Source: Pseudochrobactrum saccharolyticum
GTDB taxonomy: Bacteria > Pseudomonadota > Alphaproteobacteria > Rhizobiales > Rhizobiaceae
Assembly (NCBI RefSeq): GCF_008801715.1
Contig: NZ_VZPG01000001.1
Span: forward strand, 1,364,001 to 1,428,000
Direction: 5' to 3'
Length of the DNA stretch: 64,000 bases
This document shows positions 1 through 7,918 of this stretch, piece after piece. Within the stretch, counting starts at the first letter, position 1. Every line of letters begins with the position of its first letter. The translations under genes were made by a program, and so were the position numbers. The notes beneath the pieces were generated by a model. The model was not told the origin of the DNA. It saw nothing but the letters and a program-made list of their open reading frames with translations, and did not search any database.

Positions 1-439
1 GACCGGCATCATATTCGTCGAACACCAGAGCAACATTGTTCTGATAGGCCCATGGCAGAATACCGTCTTTGAATTCGGTAACCTGCATACCGTCTTTGAC
101 GACGATGGCATCTTTACCGATCAGATCAATACGGCTGACATGGCTGTCGAGGTTAACGCGAACACATGGCCAGTTCAGACGGGCTGCAACCTGTTCAATA
201 TGGGTGGATTTACCGGTGCCGTGATAGCCGGAGACCATAACGCGGCGGTTATAGGCAAAGCCGGCGAGAATCGCCAAGGTTGTCTGGCGGTCAAAAATGT
301 AATCCGGATCTGCATCCGGTACATGCGGATCTTTTTTGCTGTAAGCGGGCACGATCATATCGGAATCAATCCCGAACACGTCACGCACCGATACAGTTGT
401 GTCCGGCATATTGTTTATGTCGAGATCAACCTTGCTCAT
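1..439 (-). CDS. cobS: Cobaltochelatase subunit CobS, N-terminal part (cut by window edge)
   Basis: CobS is the AAA+ ATPase subunit of the aerobic cobaltochelatase; with CobT and CobN it inserts cobalt into hydrogenobyrinic acid a,c-diamide in B12 synthesis. About 146 codons are visible, reading MSKVDLDINNMPDTTVSVRD at the start, then a Walker A loop GYHGTGKST near residue 70 and the Walker B-like LVFDEYDAG at the edge. The family is about 330 residues long, so a little under half is present. The start at 439 has an AGGAGG ribosome site four bases upstream; an in-frame ATG directly before it is too close to that site. CobT would be expected next, outside the window. The assignment rests on the sequence resembling Brucella CobS. 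Confidence 0.93.
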   Translation of the reverse strand, partial: MSKVDLDINNMPDTTVSVRDVFGIDSDMIVPAYSKKDPHVPDADPDYIFDRQTTLAILAGFAYNRRVMVSGYHGTGKSTHIEQVAARLNWPCVRVNLDSHVSRIDLIGKDAIVVKDGMQVTEFKDGILPWAYQNNVALVFDEYDAG

Positions 440-476
440 CATGCCTCCTGAGCGGCGCCTGCATGCCGCTGTATCA

Positions 477-626
477 TCATATGTTCAGAGAGCCTTTCCC
501 TTTTCCTGCAGCGGAAAACCCCTCTATCGCTTTCTGTTCGTCTTGGCTCAGTTCTTCCGGCACAAACAGTTCCGGTTTTTGCTGAAACTGTCTGAAGTGC
601 TGTGCCGGTGTAGTTGTTTCGGCAGG
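477..626 (-). other. Protein-like open stretch without a start codon (possible eroded gene)
   Basis: On the minus strand a 49-codon frame runs from a TAA at 627-629 to a TGA at 477-479. It contains ELFVPEELSQDEQKAIEGF, which looks like a natural amphipathic sequence rather than random translation. It contains no ATG, only possible GTG/CTG starts, and no clear ribosome site. It lies just upstream of cobS on the same strand. It may be a remnant, a short leader using a rare start, or chance. I do not recognise it. Confidence 0.2.
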
Positions 627-696
627 TTAACAGGGAACGAAAGTTTTTTGCTTCCGTAATTTCCCTTTGTTCCCTGCAAATAATCTTTGTTTTACC

Positions 697-741
697 GCAT
701 GTCTTTCACCCAAAACCGGTATCCGTTTTCGGGCGGCATGC
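697..741. repeat. Dispersed palindromic intergenic repeat, copy 1
   Basis: GCATG...CATGC ends flank a core in which CCAAAACCGG faces CCGTTTTCGG across TAT (8 of 10 pairs). It resembles the widespread Rhizobiales intergenic element of the type GCAT...CCGAAAACCGG...CTTTTCGG...ATGC. Other copies are listed at 14711, 24407, 32386, 42393 and 52439. Confidence 0.5.
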
Positions 742-757
742 TTTAGTCTTTGCCTGT

Positions 758-1381
758 TTAGCAAAAACCTGCGGTCTTTAGCAATTGATAAGCTTGCACA
801 ACTTCGCGGAAACGTTCTTCCGAACCGCGATCGCCGCCATTGGCGTCCGGATGATGCTGCTTTACCAGCTCTTTATAGCGCGATTTGATCGCGTCGCTGG
901 TCGAATTTGCCGCAATGCCCAGGGTTGCAAAAGCCTTGGATTCGAGCGGACGCGGGCGTCTGGTCGGGGTTGCAGCTTCCGCACGGGCGCGTGTTTGTTC
1001 AAAGAGGTTCAGCGGATCACGGATCTTATTGTGATAGGCTGCCGTGCCTGAACGCATACGGGCAAATTGCGGGGCTGACTGGCGCGAAGTGGAGTTTTTG
1101 GTAGTTGTCCATGTCGGACGGTCACCAACGGCCGCATTCTTCTGGAACTTGGCGATTTCCTCATCGCTAAGACCGGAGAAAGCATTGAAGTTTTTATTAT
1201 ATTCGCGGACGTGATCCAGACAGAAGTGCAGATAAAGGCCTTCACGCGCACCGCCCGCAGGCGCTTTGTGTGTTCCGGTTTCTTCGCATCCTTCCCACTG
1301 GCACTGCGGGCCAGCCGGTTTTTTGTCTTCCTTGCGGGAACGGATACGGATGCTGTCAAAAAATTTTGAATTCGTTGCCAT
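758..1381 (-). CDS. J-domain protein with an N-terminal Cys/His cluster
   Basis: A 207-residue protein with a C-terminal J domain (about residues 148-205) that carries the HPD tripeptide in VKQHHPDANGG, the signature that stimulates Hsp70/DnaK ATPase. Unlike DnaJ it has no Gly/Phe region or four-repeat zinc finger. Instead the N-terminal part has C27-x4-C32 and C54-x2-H57, a spacing that could bind one zinc. In rhizobia such a gene sits between bolA and cobS, as here. It probably acts as a DnaK co-chaperone in the cytoplasm; its client is unknown. The start is the only upstream ATG in frame; the ribosome site is weak. Confidence 0.85.
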   Translation of the reverse strand: MATNSKFFDSIRIRSRKEDKKPAGPQCQWEGCEETGTHKAPAGGAREGLYLHFCLDHVREYNKNFNAFSGLSDEEIAKFQKNAAVGDRPTWTTTKNSTSRQSAPQFARMRSGTAAYHNKIRDPLNLFEQTRARAEAATPTRRPRPLESKAFATLGIAANSTSDAIKSRYKELVKQHHPDANGGDRGSEERFREVVQAYQLLKTAGFC

Positions 1382-1561
1382 GATATCAATATTACGGGGT
1401 CAGATCTGATGATACAAGAATTGACATTTCACGACGCATGACCGAACCCTGCGGGGCCGAGAGTCGAAGCAGACGTGAAATCGGGATTTAGCTGCATTAT
1501 GTATACCGGAATGGTAACGCATGCACATAACATAGTCCCTATATGGGGGCAGGAGATCAGA

Positions 1562-1891
1562 ATGTCTATTCCTTTGACGCGTCAAGAACGGATTACCGCA
1601 AAACTATCTGAGGCTTTTCAGCCTGTGTTGCTTGATGTCATCAATGAAAGTCATCTTCATGCCGGTCATCATCACACAGACGGCGGTCATGAGGAAGTGT
1701 TCGACGGTACCGGTGAAACACATTACCGCGTTATAATTGTGGCAGAGGCTTTTACAGGTTTGAGCCGCGTTGACCGTCATCGTGCGATCAATGCGCAGCT
1801 GGATGAAGAATTGCAGAGCGGTCTGCATGCGATTGCGCTGGAACCGAGCGCACCGGGGGAGCCGACCCGCCGTACCCGCAAACCGGCCTGA
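1562..1891 (+). CDS. bolA: BolA family protein
   Basis: A 109-residue BolA/IbaG-type protein. BolA proteins work with monothiol glutaredoxins in Fe-S handling and also affect cell shape. The class II KH-like fold is recognisable from LLDVINESHLHAGHHH and the following VIIVAEAFTGLSRVDRHRAI helix-strand pattern. An open frame extends upstream to 1475, but the ATG at 1562 follows an AGGAG-type site (1550-1554) and gives the normal family N-terminus. It is transcribed divergently from the J-domain gene, with about 180 bases between the starts. The Arg/Pro-rich last 15 residues are a short tail. Confidence 0.92.
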   Translation: MSIPLTRQERITAKLSEAFQPVLLDVINESHLHAGHHHTDGGHEEVFDGTGETHYRVIIVAEAFTGLSRVDRHRAINAQLDEELQSGLHAIALEPSAPGEPTRRTRKPA

Positions 1892-1897
1892 TTATTC

Positions 1898-1932
1898 AAA
1901 ACAAGTAACCGCAGACTTCCGGTTACTTGTTT
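1898..1932 (+). terminator. Rho-independent terminator of bolA
   Basis: The arms AAACAAGTAACCG and CGGTTACTTGTTT pair perfectly around an 8-base loop, 6 bases after the bolA stop, followed by a pyrimidine-rich tract. Confidence 0.8.
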
Positions 1933-2010
1933 CCTTTGTCATCTGCTGTTATGAGGCAGCAGTGAGCTTTTGGCTCTTCCGTAAGCGTTTAACGTTAAGC
2001 AACGCATCCA

Positions 2011-2073
2011 TGCCGGTCTTACACCGGACAAGCTCCTGTCTCGGGCGGGAGGGATGTGCTGATGTGTAAGACC
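2011..2073 (+). promoter_or_regulatory. Inverted repeat in the leader of the DUF2798 gene
   Basis: CGGTCTTACAC (2015-2025 region) faces GTGTAAGACCG (2064-2074 region), with a G/C-rich inner stem around CTCC...GGAG. It lies about 20 bases before the DUF2798 start. It could be a structured 5' leader or an operator; it matches no riboswitch that I can name. The half-site TGTAAGAC recurs upstream of the TerB-like gene (37553 and 37606). Confidence 0.35.
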
Positions 2074-2093
2074 GCAAATTTACGGAAATGATT

Positions 2094-2354
2094 ATGCAAT
2101 CTTCCAAATCTGTTCCTGCTTTTCCGAAGCTTCCGGCACGTTACATTCCGGTTGTGATGCCTTTTATTCTCTCTGTCCTGATGACTTTTGTTGTGTCTCT
2201 GATTGCCACACTGAAAAATCTCGGGTTCAGGGCTGATCTTTTATCGCACTGGATGCCCGCATGGGGGCTGTCGTGGATCGTGGCATTTCCGGTGTTGTTG
2301 CTGGTGCTGCCGCTGGTACGGCGGCTCGTCGGCATTGTGTGCCACAAGCCATAA
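2094..2354 (+). CDS. DUF2798 family small membrane protein
   Basis: An 86-residue protein with two hydrophobic segments (about residues 18-38 and 58-76). The wording YIPVVMPFILSVLMTFVVS and WGLSWIVAFPVLLLVLPLVR fits the DUF2798 family, whose function is unknown. I chose the ATG at 2094 over the one at 2088 because the TACGGA site upstream then has workable spacing. The gene stands alone between two terminators. In related genomes I recall a HlyC/CorC-type gene between bolA and aroB; this small gene occupies that place here. Confidence 0.8.
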   Translation: MQSSKSVPAFPKLPARYIPVVMPFILSVLMTFVVSLIATLKNLGFRADLLSHWMPAWGLSWIVAFPVLLLVLPLVRRLVGIVCHKP

Positions 2355-2364
2355 GGGCTTAAAC

Positions 2365-2403
2365 AAAAACCGCTCGCAAAACTCATTTGCGAGCGGTTTT
2401 TTT
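2365..2403. terminator. Bidirectional terminator between the DUF2798 gene and aroB
   Basis: AAAAACCGCTCGCAAA and TTTGCGAGCGGTTTTT pair perfectly around ACTCA, with A- and T-runs on the two sides, so it can serve both converging genes. Confidence 0.92.
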
Positions 2404-2422
2404 AAATTGATGATACGGAGTT

Positions 2423-3547
2423 TTAAGCCAGTTTTTCCTGCAGGAAAGCCTCTACATCAGCTGCATTGACATTTTTGGCGATGAAAGACTGGCCAAGACC
2501 ACGGGTCAGGATGAAAGTCAGCGAGCCGCGCGACACTTTTTTGTCCTGTGCAATATAAGACATCAGCACATCTGCGGAGGGCAGACCGGCAATCTCTTTC
2601 ATCGAAACCGGCAGGCCGACAGCTTTCAAATGCTTTTCTACCCGCACAGCAATATCTTCTGAAATCAGACCGAGGCGTGCAGAGAATTGATGCGCCAGTA
2701 CCATGCCGATGGCAACGGCTTCACCATGCACAAGGCGTGAGGAATCATAATTGGTGGCAGTTTCCAATGCGTGACCGAATGTATGGCCGAGATTGAGCAA
2801 GGCACGATCGCCGGTTTCACGCTCATCGCGGGCAACAACGGCTGCCTTGGCGCGGCAGGAGGTGGCAATGGCCTGCTGGCGTGCAGCACCGCCTGTAAAG
2901 ATACCCTGCCAGTTGTTTTCCAGCCATTCGAAAAATTCCGGCTGATCGATCAGACCATATTTGGCAACTTCTGCGTAACCGGCAGCGAATTCACGCTTGC
3001 TCAAAGTGTCGAGAATATCTGTATCAGCCAGCACCAGTTGCGGTTGATTGAAAACGCCGACAAGGTTTTTGCCGTAAGCGGTGTTGATGCCGGTTTTGCC
3101 ACCGACAGAAGAATCAACCTGCGCCAGCAATGAAGTCGGAATCTGGATGAAATTCATGCCACGGCGCACAATACCGGCAACGAAACCGGCGAGATCACCG
3201 ATCACACCGCCGCCCAGAGCAATAACAGCATCGCCGCGTTCAAGGCGGGCTTTGAGAATGTCATTGGTCACAGTTTCAAGCGTGGCAAAGCCTTTGGATT
3301 TTTCACCGGCAGCAACCACGACCGGTGTCGCATTAATACCGGCAGCTTCCAAAGCGTCGAGCAGTGATGGCAAATGCAGCTTGGCAAGATTTTCATCGGT
3401 GACCACAGCCGCACGGATGCCCGGCAGACGTGCAGCAATCTCCTGACCGGCGCGGGCAATCAGGCCGCTGCCGATCAGAATGTCATAAGAGCGGTCTCCC
3501 AGTGATACATGAACGGTTTCGGTTGCAACATGTCCGGTAGATGTCAT
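2423..3547 (-). CDS. aroB: 3-dehydroquinate synthase
   Basis: AroB converts DAHP to 3-dehydroquinate, the second step of the shikimate pathway, using NAD+ and a divalent metal. The 374-residue length is normal. Visible landmarks are the nucleotide-binding [11 protein letters not shown] (about 112-122), [19 protein letters not shown] (137-155) and the metal-ligand region [12 protein letters not shown] and HGEAVAIGM. It lies 22 bases downstream of aroK on the same strand, so the two form one transcription unit, as in many alphaproteobacteria. A bidirectional terminator follows it. Confidence 0.97.
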   Translation of the reverse strand: MTSTGHVATETVHVSLGDRSYDILIGSGLIARAGQEIAARLPGIRAAVVTDENLAKLHLPSLLDALEAAGINATPVVVAAGEKSKGFATLETVTNDILKARLERGDAVIALGGGVIGDLAGFVAGIVRRGMNFIQIPTSLLAQVDSSVGGKTGINTAYGKNLVGVFNQPQLVLADTDILDTLSKREFAAGYAEVAKYGLIDQPEFFEWLENNWQGIFTGGAARQQAIATSCRAKAAVVARDERETGDRALLNLGHTFGHALETATNYDSSRLVHGEAVAIGMVLAHQFSARLGLISEDIAVRVEKHLKAVGLPVSMKEIAGLPSADVLMSYIAQDKKVSRGSLTFILTRGLGQSFIAKNVNAADVEAFLQEKLA

Positions 3548-3569
3548 GGGAGATACTCGTGATTATGAT

Positions 3570-4178
3570 TTAGTCTTGGATTGGTTCGGTCTTGCGTAAA
3601 TGATCGAGCAGCAAGGTGATGACTTCCTGTGCAATCACTTCACGCTTTTCATCGCGGGAGATGATACTCAGATCAGCTGTAGCATAGACCGGATAACGTT
3701 CGGTCATCAGCTTCTGCATCACTGCACGCGGATCGTCATTTTTCAAAAGCGGACGATCCTGACGGCGTAAAACGCGCTCCATCAGCACATCCAGTTCCGC
3801 ATTGAGCCAGACGGAAATACCGGCAGAAGCAATATTCTCGCGGGTCTGTTCATTCATGAAAGCGCCGCCGCCGGTTGCGAGGATCATTGATCCGCCTTCC
3901 AGCAGGCGCTGCATAACACGGCGTTCAAGATCGCGGAATTCCGGCTCGCCATAGGAGGCAAATAATTCAGTAACGCTCATACGGGAGACATTTTCGATTT
4001 CCGTATCGAGATCGAAAAACGGCAAATCCAGCATTGCGGCCATTTTCTTGCCGATAGTGGATTTTCCTGCTCCCATAAGTCCGACAAGCACCACAGGGCG
4101 CTGGTTCAGGAGGGCTTTAATTTCGTCGGCCTGACTGCGCAAATGCGTCTGGTCAGCTTTTTTATTTGGGTTCGGCAT
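3570..4178 (-). CDS. aroK: Shikimate kinase
   Basis: AroK phosphorylates shikimate at O3 with ATP. The 202-residue product begins [10 protein letters not shown] and carries Walker [10 protein letters not shown] (33-41), the shikimate-binding DLDTEIE, and the conserved ATGGGAF. An open frame runs 17 codons further up, but the ATG at 4178 has a GAGAAGAAGA site before it and the upstream residues ([11 protein letters not shown]) are not family-like. The extra 27 or so residues before the kinase core are usual in this order. It is first in the aroK-aroB unit; 112 bases separate it from xerC upstream. Confidence 0.95.
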   Translation of the reverse strand: MPNPNKKADQTHLRSQADEIKALLNQRPVVLVGLMGAGKSTIGKKMAAMLDLPFFDLDTEIENVSRMSVTELFASYGEPEFRDLERRVMQRLLEGGSMILATGGGAFMNEQTRENIASAGISVWLNAELDVLMERVLRRQDRPLLKNDDPRAVMQKLMTERYPVYATADLSIISRDEKREVIAQEVITLLLDHLRKTEPIQD

Positions 4179-4290
4179 CGTCTTCTTCTCGTGACGGTGC
4201 TTCCATTTGAAACACTTGAGTAAAGTCAATCGCTGCTGATCTGCGGCTTGTCAAGAAAGATCGGAGATTTTCTGCCGCTATTGATGGTGC

Positions 4291-5262
4291 TTAAGGGTGC
4301 GCACGGGGGTGTGCTTTGTCGTAAATTTCTAGCAGGCGATCGGTATCCACGCCGGTATAGACCTGTGTAGTGGAAAGGCTGGCATGGCCAAGCAGTTCCT
4401 GAATGGTGCGCAGATCGCCGCCGCGCGCCAGAAGATGGGTCGCAAAAGAATGCCGCAAAGCATGGGGTGTTGCGGTTTCCGGTAGACTGAGCGCGCAGCG
4501 CATCTTCTGCATTTCCCGCTGGATAATACCGGCATGGAGTGCACCACCTTTAGCACCGCGAAACAGCGGCATTGTGCCGTTCAAATGAAAGGGGCAGAGG
4601 CGGCGATATTCGGCAATTGCCTGATGAACGGCAGGCAGCAGCGGTACGAGGCGGCTTTTGCCGCCTTTACCCTGAATTGTCAGGGAGCGGGCTGTTGTGT
4701 CGGCCACGGCATCCGGTGTCAGACCAAGCGCTTCTGAAATACGCAAGCCGCAGCCGTAAAGCAGAGTGAGAACAGCGGCATTGCGTGCGGCAATCCATGG
4801 CTCTTCCGCCAGCTGTTGCTGTGTGTTGACAACCCGCAAAGCTGCATCAGCCGACAAAGGTTTGGGCAGAGATTTCGGCTGGCGTGGTGCGCGTATAGCG
4901 CTGGCACCAGCTGCATTGGCCAGCCCCTGTTTTTCGAGATAGCGCAGCAGCGAGCGCACACCGGCAAGACCGCGCCCGAGAGTGCGGGCACCGGCTCCGT
5001 CATTACGGCGTGAGGCCAGATAGGAGCGCAAATCTGTAATGCGTAGATTCGAGACATCTTTCAAAGCCGGTGGTGTGCCCAGATGGCCGGTCATGAATTG
5101 CAGAAACTGACGGGTATCGCGCTCATAGGCATTCAGCGTATGGGCGGCCAGTCTGCGGCTGTTGGTTAAGCTGCCAAGCCAGTCCTGACGCGCCTGATTG
5201 AGGTCGGGCGCAGCGATAATCAGAAATTCTGCTTTTGAGGTTTCCGTTTTGGCCGTTTGCAT
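4291..5262 (-). CDS. xerC: Tyrosine recombinase XerC
   Basis: XerC pairs with XerD to resolve chromosome dimers at dif near the division septum. The 323-residue protein has the N-terminal SAM-like core-binding domain (RRLAAHTLNAYERDTRQFL) and the catalytic domain with Arg in GCGLRISEAL, Lys in GKGGKSRLVPL, HxxR in HALRHSFATHLL, the second His in LGHASLSTTQVY and the Tyr nucleophile in that last motif. N-terminal wording and the C-terminal HPRAHP favour XerC over XerD. I used the ATG at 5262; the longer frame to 5355 overlaps the divergent rimM start. Confidence 0.9.
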   Translation of the reverse strand: MQTAKTETSKAEFLIIAAPDLNQARQDWLGSLTNSRRLAAHTLNAYERDTRQFLQFMTGHLGTPPALKDVSNLRITDLRSYLASRRNDGAGARTLGRGLAGVRSLLRYLEKQGLANAAGASAIRAPRQPKSLPKPLSADAALRVVNTQQQLAEEPWIAARNAAVLTLLYGCGLRISEALGLTPDAVADTTARSLTIQGKGGKSRLVPLLPAVHQAIAEYRRLCPFHLNGTMPLFRGAKGGALHAGIIQREMQKMRCALSLPETATPHALRHSFATHLLARGGDLRTIQELLGHASLSTTQVYTGVDTDRLLEIYDKAHPRAHP

Positions 5263-5353
5263 GGATTGAATCTGTAATCCGGTTATCTTAATAAAAATAG
5301 AGTTTCTCACGGCGAGGTTACGGAACCGTTGCCGCCACAGTTTAAGGTTTTTC

Positions 5354-5977
5354 ATGTCTTCTCAGAAAAAAGGCAGTCCGGTGCGGGTTGCAAATCTTGA
5401 TAATCCGGTTCAGCTCGCCGTTATCGGCGCTGCCCATGGCATCAAAGGGGAAGTGCGCGTTAAAACCTATACGGGCGACCCTATGGATCTGGGCTCCTAT
5501 GGTCTGCTTTATGATGCATCCGGTAAAAGCTATGAAGTGCTGTCGATCCGCCCGAGCAAAACTGTGGTCGTGGTGCGCTTTGCCGGTGTTGAGGATCGCA
5601 ATGCGGCGGAAGCGCTGAATGGCAAAGAGCTTTATGTTGATCATGCGCAGCTGCCGCAGGATCTCGATGAGGACGAATTTTATTACACCGATCTGATCGG
5701 CCTTGCCGTGCGCGACAGCGCAGGCGTGTCCTATGGTAAAGTCTCTGCCGTGTTTAATTTCGGCGGCGGTGATGTGCTGGAGATCAAAGAAAGCGGCAAA
5801 AAGCCGGTTATGATCCCGTTTACACTGACTTCTGTACCGGAAATTCTGATGGAAGAAGGTGCGATTCTGATTGATCCGCTGGCGGCAGGTCTTGTTGATG
5901 ACGGTTCAACCTCTGCGGATGAAGAGGGTGATGAGCCTGAGACACCTGAGACTGATGATGACGGATGGGCGCGGTAA
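5354..5977 (+). CDS. rimM: 16S rRNA processing protein RimM
   Basis: RimM assists 30S assembly, binding ribosomal protein S19 and the 16S 3' domain. Residues 15-95 form the RimM N-terminal beta-barrel ([19 protein letters not shown]), and 100-180 the PRC-barrel, with [17 protein letters not shown] and [11 protein letters not shown]. The last 26 or so residues are strongly acidic ([19 protein letters not shown]), longer than in typical RimM. Its TAA overlaps the ATG of trmD by one base, so translation is coupled. The operon rimM-trmD-rplS is widely conserved. Confidence 0.96.
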   Translation: MSSQKKGSPVRVANLDNPVQLAVIGAAHGIKGEVRVKTYTGDPMDLGSYGLLYDASGKSYEVLSIRPSKTVVVVRFAGVEDRNAAEALNGKELYVDHAQLPQDLDEDEFYYTDLIGLAVRDSAGVSYGKVSAVFNFGGGDVLEIKESGKKPVMIPFTLTSVPEILMEEGAILIDPLAAGLVDDGSTSADEEGDEPETPETDDDGWAR

Positions 5978-6672
5978 TGAGTTTCAAAGCATCTGTCCTG
6001 ACCCTTTATCCTGAGATGTTTCCGGGGCCGCTGGGCTCTGCCCTTGCAGGCCGCGCCTTGCGCGATGATAAATGGCAGCTTGAAGCCGTCCAGATCAGAG
6101 ATTTTGCGCTCGATAAACACCGGATGGTTGATGACACACCGGCTGGCGGCAGCGCAGGTATGGTGATGAAACCGGATGTTGTAGCGCGTGCACTTGATAG
6201 CCTAGAACAGGATAACCGCCCGCGTATTCTGATGAGCCCACGTGGGCGACCTTTGACTCAGGATTTGGTGCGCGAACTGGCGAGCGGCGAGGGTGCAGTG
6301 ATTCTCTGCGGTCGTTTTGAAGGCGTGGATGAACGGGTTATTGAAGCACGCAATCTGATGGAAGTTTCGGTCGGGGACTATATTCTCTCCGGTGGTGAAA
6401 CCGGTGCGATTGTGCTGCTTGACGCGATTGTCCGGCTGATTCCGGGTGTGATGGGCAATCATGAATCCGGTGAGACCGAGAGTTTTGAAACCGGCCTGCT
6501 TGAGCATCCGCATTATACCCGTCCGCAGGAATGGGAAGGGCGCTCTATTCCCGCTGTGCTGACGTCCGGTAATCATAAGGCTGTCGATCAATGGCGGTTG
6601 GAAGAAGCAAAGCGCATTACCAGTGAGCGCCGTCCCGATTTGTGGGAGGCCTATCAGAACAGGAGTAAATAA
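5977..6672 (+). CDS. trmD: tRNA (guanine-N1)-methyltransferase TrmD
   Basis: TrmD makes m1G37 in tRNAs reading CNN codons, preventing +1 frameshifting, with SAM bound in a trefoil knot. The 231-residue product shows FDxxFPG-like [12 protein letters not shown], the knot sequences [14 protein letters not shown] and [10 protein letters not shown], and [11 protein letters not shown] took the ATG at 5977, overlapping the rimM stop, because [15 protein letters not shown] is the family N-terminus; an in-frame ATG 12 bases earlier lies inside rimM. The next gene overlaps its stop by one base. Confidence 0.97.
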   Translation: MSFKASVLTLYPEMFPGPLGSALAGRALRDDKWQLEAVQIRDFALDKHRMVDDTPAGGSAGMVMKPDVVARALDSLEQDNRPRILMSPRGRPLTQDLVRELASGEGAVILCGRFEGVDERVIEARNLMEVSVGDYILSGGETGAIVLLDAIVRLIPGVMGNHESGETESFETGLLEHPHYTRPQEWEGRSIPAVLTSGNHKAVDQWRLEEAKRITSERRPDLWEAYQNRSK

Positions 6673-7025
6673 TGCAGATTCTGAGACGTGCGGAATATGC
6701 AGCTATTTTACTGATTGCTCTGGGGTTTTATGCGCAAAGCGGTGAGGGCTGGTGGTGGTTTGCGCTGTTGTTTCTGGTGCCTGACATTACTATGGCAGGT
6801 TATGCATTTGGCAACCGTATCGGTGCGCTGGTCTATAATGCCGGTCATAGTTTTCTGAGTGTGGCCGCGCTTGGCCTGCTGATGTATGTGTCAGGGCAGC
6901 AATGGTTGTGGCCTTATGTGCTGATCTGGACTGCGCATATCGCTTTTGACCGGATGCTGGGCTACGGGCTGAAATATGCGTCCTCTTTTCAGGATACGCA
7001 TTTGGGACGGATCGGTCGCAACTGA
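6672..7025 (+). CDS. DUF4260 family membrane protein
   Basis: A 117-residue protein with three or four hydrophobic segments and the DUF4260 wording FLVPDITMAGYAFG, GALVYNAGHS and the C-terminal YGLKYASSFQDTHLGRIGR. The function of the family is unknown. Its ATG overlaps the trmD stop codon, so it is translationally coupled to trmD. This is an accessory insertion in an otherwise standard rimM-trmD-rplS order. Confidence 0.88.
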   Translation: MQILRRAEYAAILLIALGFYAQSGEGWWWFALLFLVPDITMAGYAFGNRIGALVYNAGHSFLSVAALGLLMYVSGQQWLWPYVLIWTAHIAFDRMLGYGLKYASSFQDTHLGRIGRN

Positions 7026-7059
7026 ATCAGAACTTCTTGCAGAGTTGAGTTGATTCACG

Positions 7060-7082
7060 GGCGGTAATGGTGTATTGCCGCC
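7060..7082 (+). terminator. Hairpin after the DUF4260 gene
   Basis: GGCGGTAAT and ATTGCCGCC pair perfectly around a 5-base loop. There is no U-run, so termination is not assured. A second small hairpin (GGATTTC/GAAATCC) follows near 7092-7107 in the 212-base rplS leader. Confidence 0.4.
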
Positions 7083-7237
7083 TCACATTTCGGGATTTCC
7101 TGAAATCCGATTTTCGTTGACCTGAAATCAATGAGTAGTGAAACCGCTCCTGTCTTAACGGCATAGCATGACGGCAAAGACTGTTTTGCAAGTGATAGCG
7201 CTCTGACTGTTCGAGAAGAATCAGAAGGATTAAAACT

Positions 7238-7672
7238 ATGAACATTATTAAGCAGCTTGAAGCTGAACAGATTGCAAAGATTGCTGAAAAGCGCGTTCTG
7301 CCAGATTTCGACGCCGGTGACACAGTTCGCGTTCTCGTACGCGTAACTGAAGGTACACGTACCCGTGTACAGGCTTACGAAGGCGTTTGCATCGGCCGTT
7401 CGGGCGCAGGTCTGCAGGAAAGCTTCACCGTTCGTAAGATTTCTTACGGCGAAGGCGTAGAGCGCGTATTCCCTGTTTATTCTCCGCTGGTTGAAGGCGT
7501 TGAAGTTGTTCGCCGCGGTAAAGTCCGTCGTGCGAAACTTTACTACCTTCGTGGTCTTACCGGTAAGGCTGCCCGTATCGTTGAGAAAAAAGACAATCGT
7601 TCGAAAGCTGAACGTGAAGCAGACAAGCGCGCTGCTGAGCGTGATGCTGCTGCCAAGGCAGCTGCAGAATAA
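7238..7672 (+). CDS. rplS: 50S ribosomal protein L19
   Basis: L19 sits at the 30S-50S interface. The 144-residue protein has the whole family core ([45 protein letters not shown]) plus a Lys/Ala-rich tail [18 protein letters not shown] typical of this order. It has its own long leader and a GAAGGA site. Codon choice is more biased (CGC/CGT, GGC/GGT, AAG) than in neighbours, as expected for a highly expressed gene. Confidence 0.98.
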   Translation: MNIIKQLEAEQIAKIAEKRVLPDFDAGDTVRVLVRVTEGTRTRVQAYEGVCIGRSGAGLQESFTVRKISYGEGVERVFPVYSPLVEGVEVVRRGKVRRAKLYYLRGLTGKAARIVEKKDNRSKAEREADKRAAERDAAAKAAAE

Positions 7673-7711
7673 TTTTCTGCATCTTTCTGCGATTATAAAA
7701 TTTCCAGGGAT

Positions 7712-7738
7712 AAGGGCGGCCTCAGGGTCGCCCTTTTT
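7712..7738 (+). terminator. Rho-independent terminator of rplS
   Basis: AAGGGCGGCC and GGTCGCCCTT pair (one G-U) around TCAG, then TTT; 40 bases after the rplS stop. Confidence 0.88.
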
Positions 7739-7807
7739 CTATTTGCAAAGATTAAATGCCGCTTGGGTAATAATCTTGCTGCGACACCCTGTTCCGCTTG
7801 TCATTTC

Positions 7808-7836
7808 TTGACGAAATCGCATAGCGGGTGCATATG
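7808..7836 (+). promoter_or_regulatory. Candidate sigma70-type promoter of leuC
   Basis: TTGACG (7808-7813) and CATATG (7831-7836) are 17 bases apart, lying between the rplS terminator and leuC. It is the best hexamer pair in the gap, but judged by eye only. Confidence 0.35.
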
Positions 7837-7918
7837 AACCATAATCATATCGGTTCTGTGGTCCTGTGATTGCCGGGAGGTAATGGCCGCAGAACGCTTG
7901 CAAAGGATACTAAGAGCC

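Larger units (their letters stand above)
440..757. other. Intergenic gap between the J-domain gene and cobS
   Basis: These 318 bases hold no credible complete gene. They contain a dispersed palindromic repeat (697-741) and a protein-like minus-strand stretch without a start codon (477-626). The plus-strand open frames here are short and unconvincing. Confidence 0.6.

Noticed and set aside
4291-5262. Naming the recombinase XerD because it lies near aroK
   Set aside because: The N-terminal and C-terminal sequence fits XerC; the known alphaproteobacterial XerD differs throughout.
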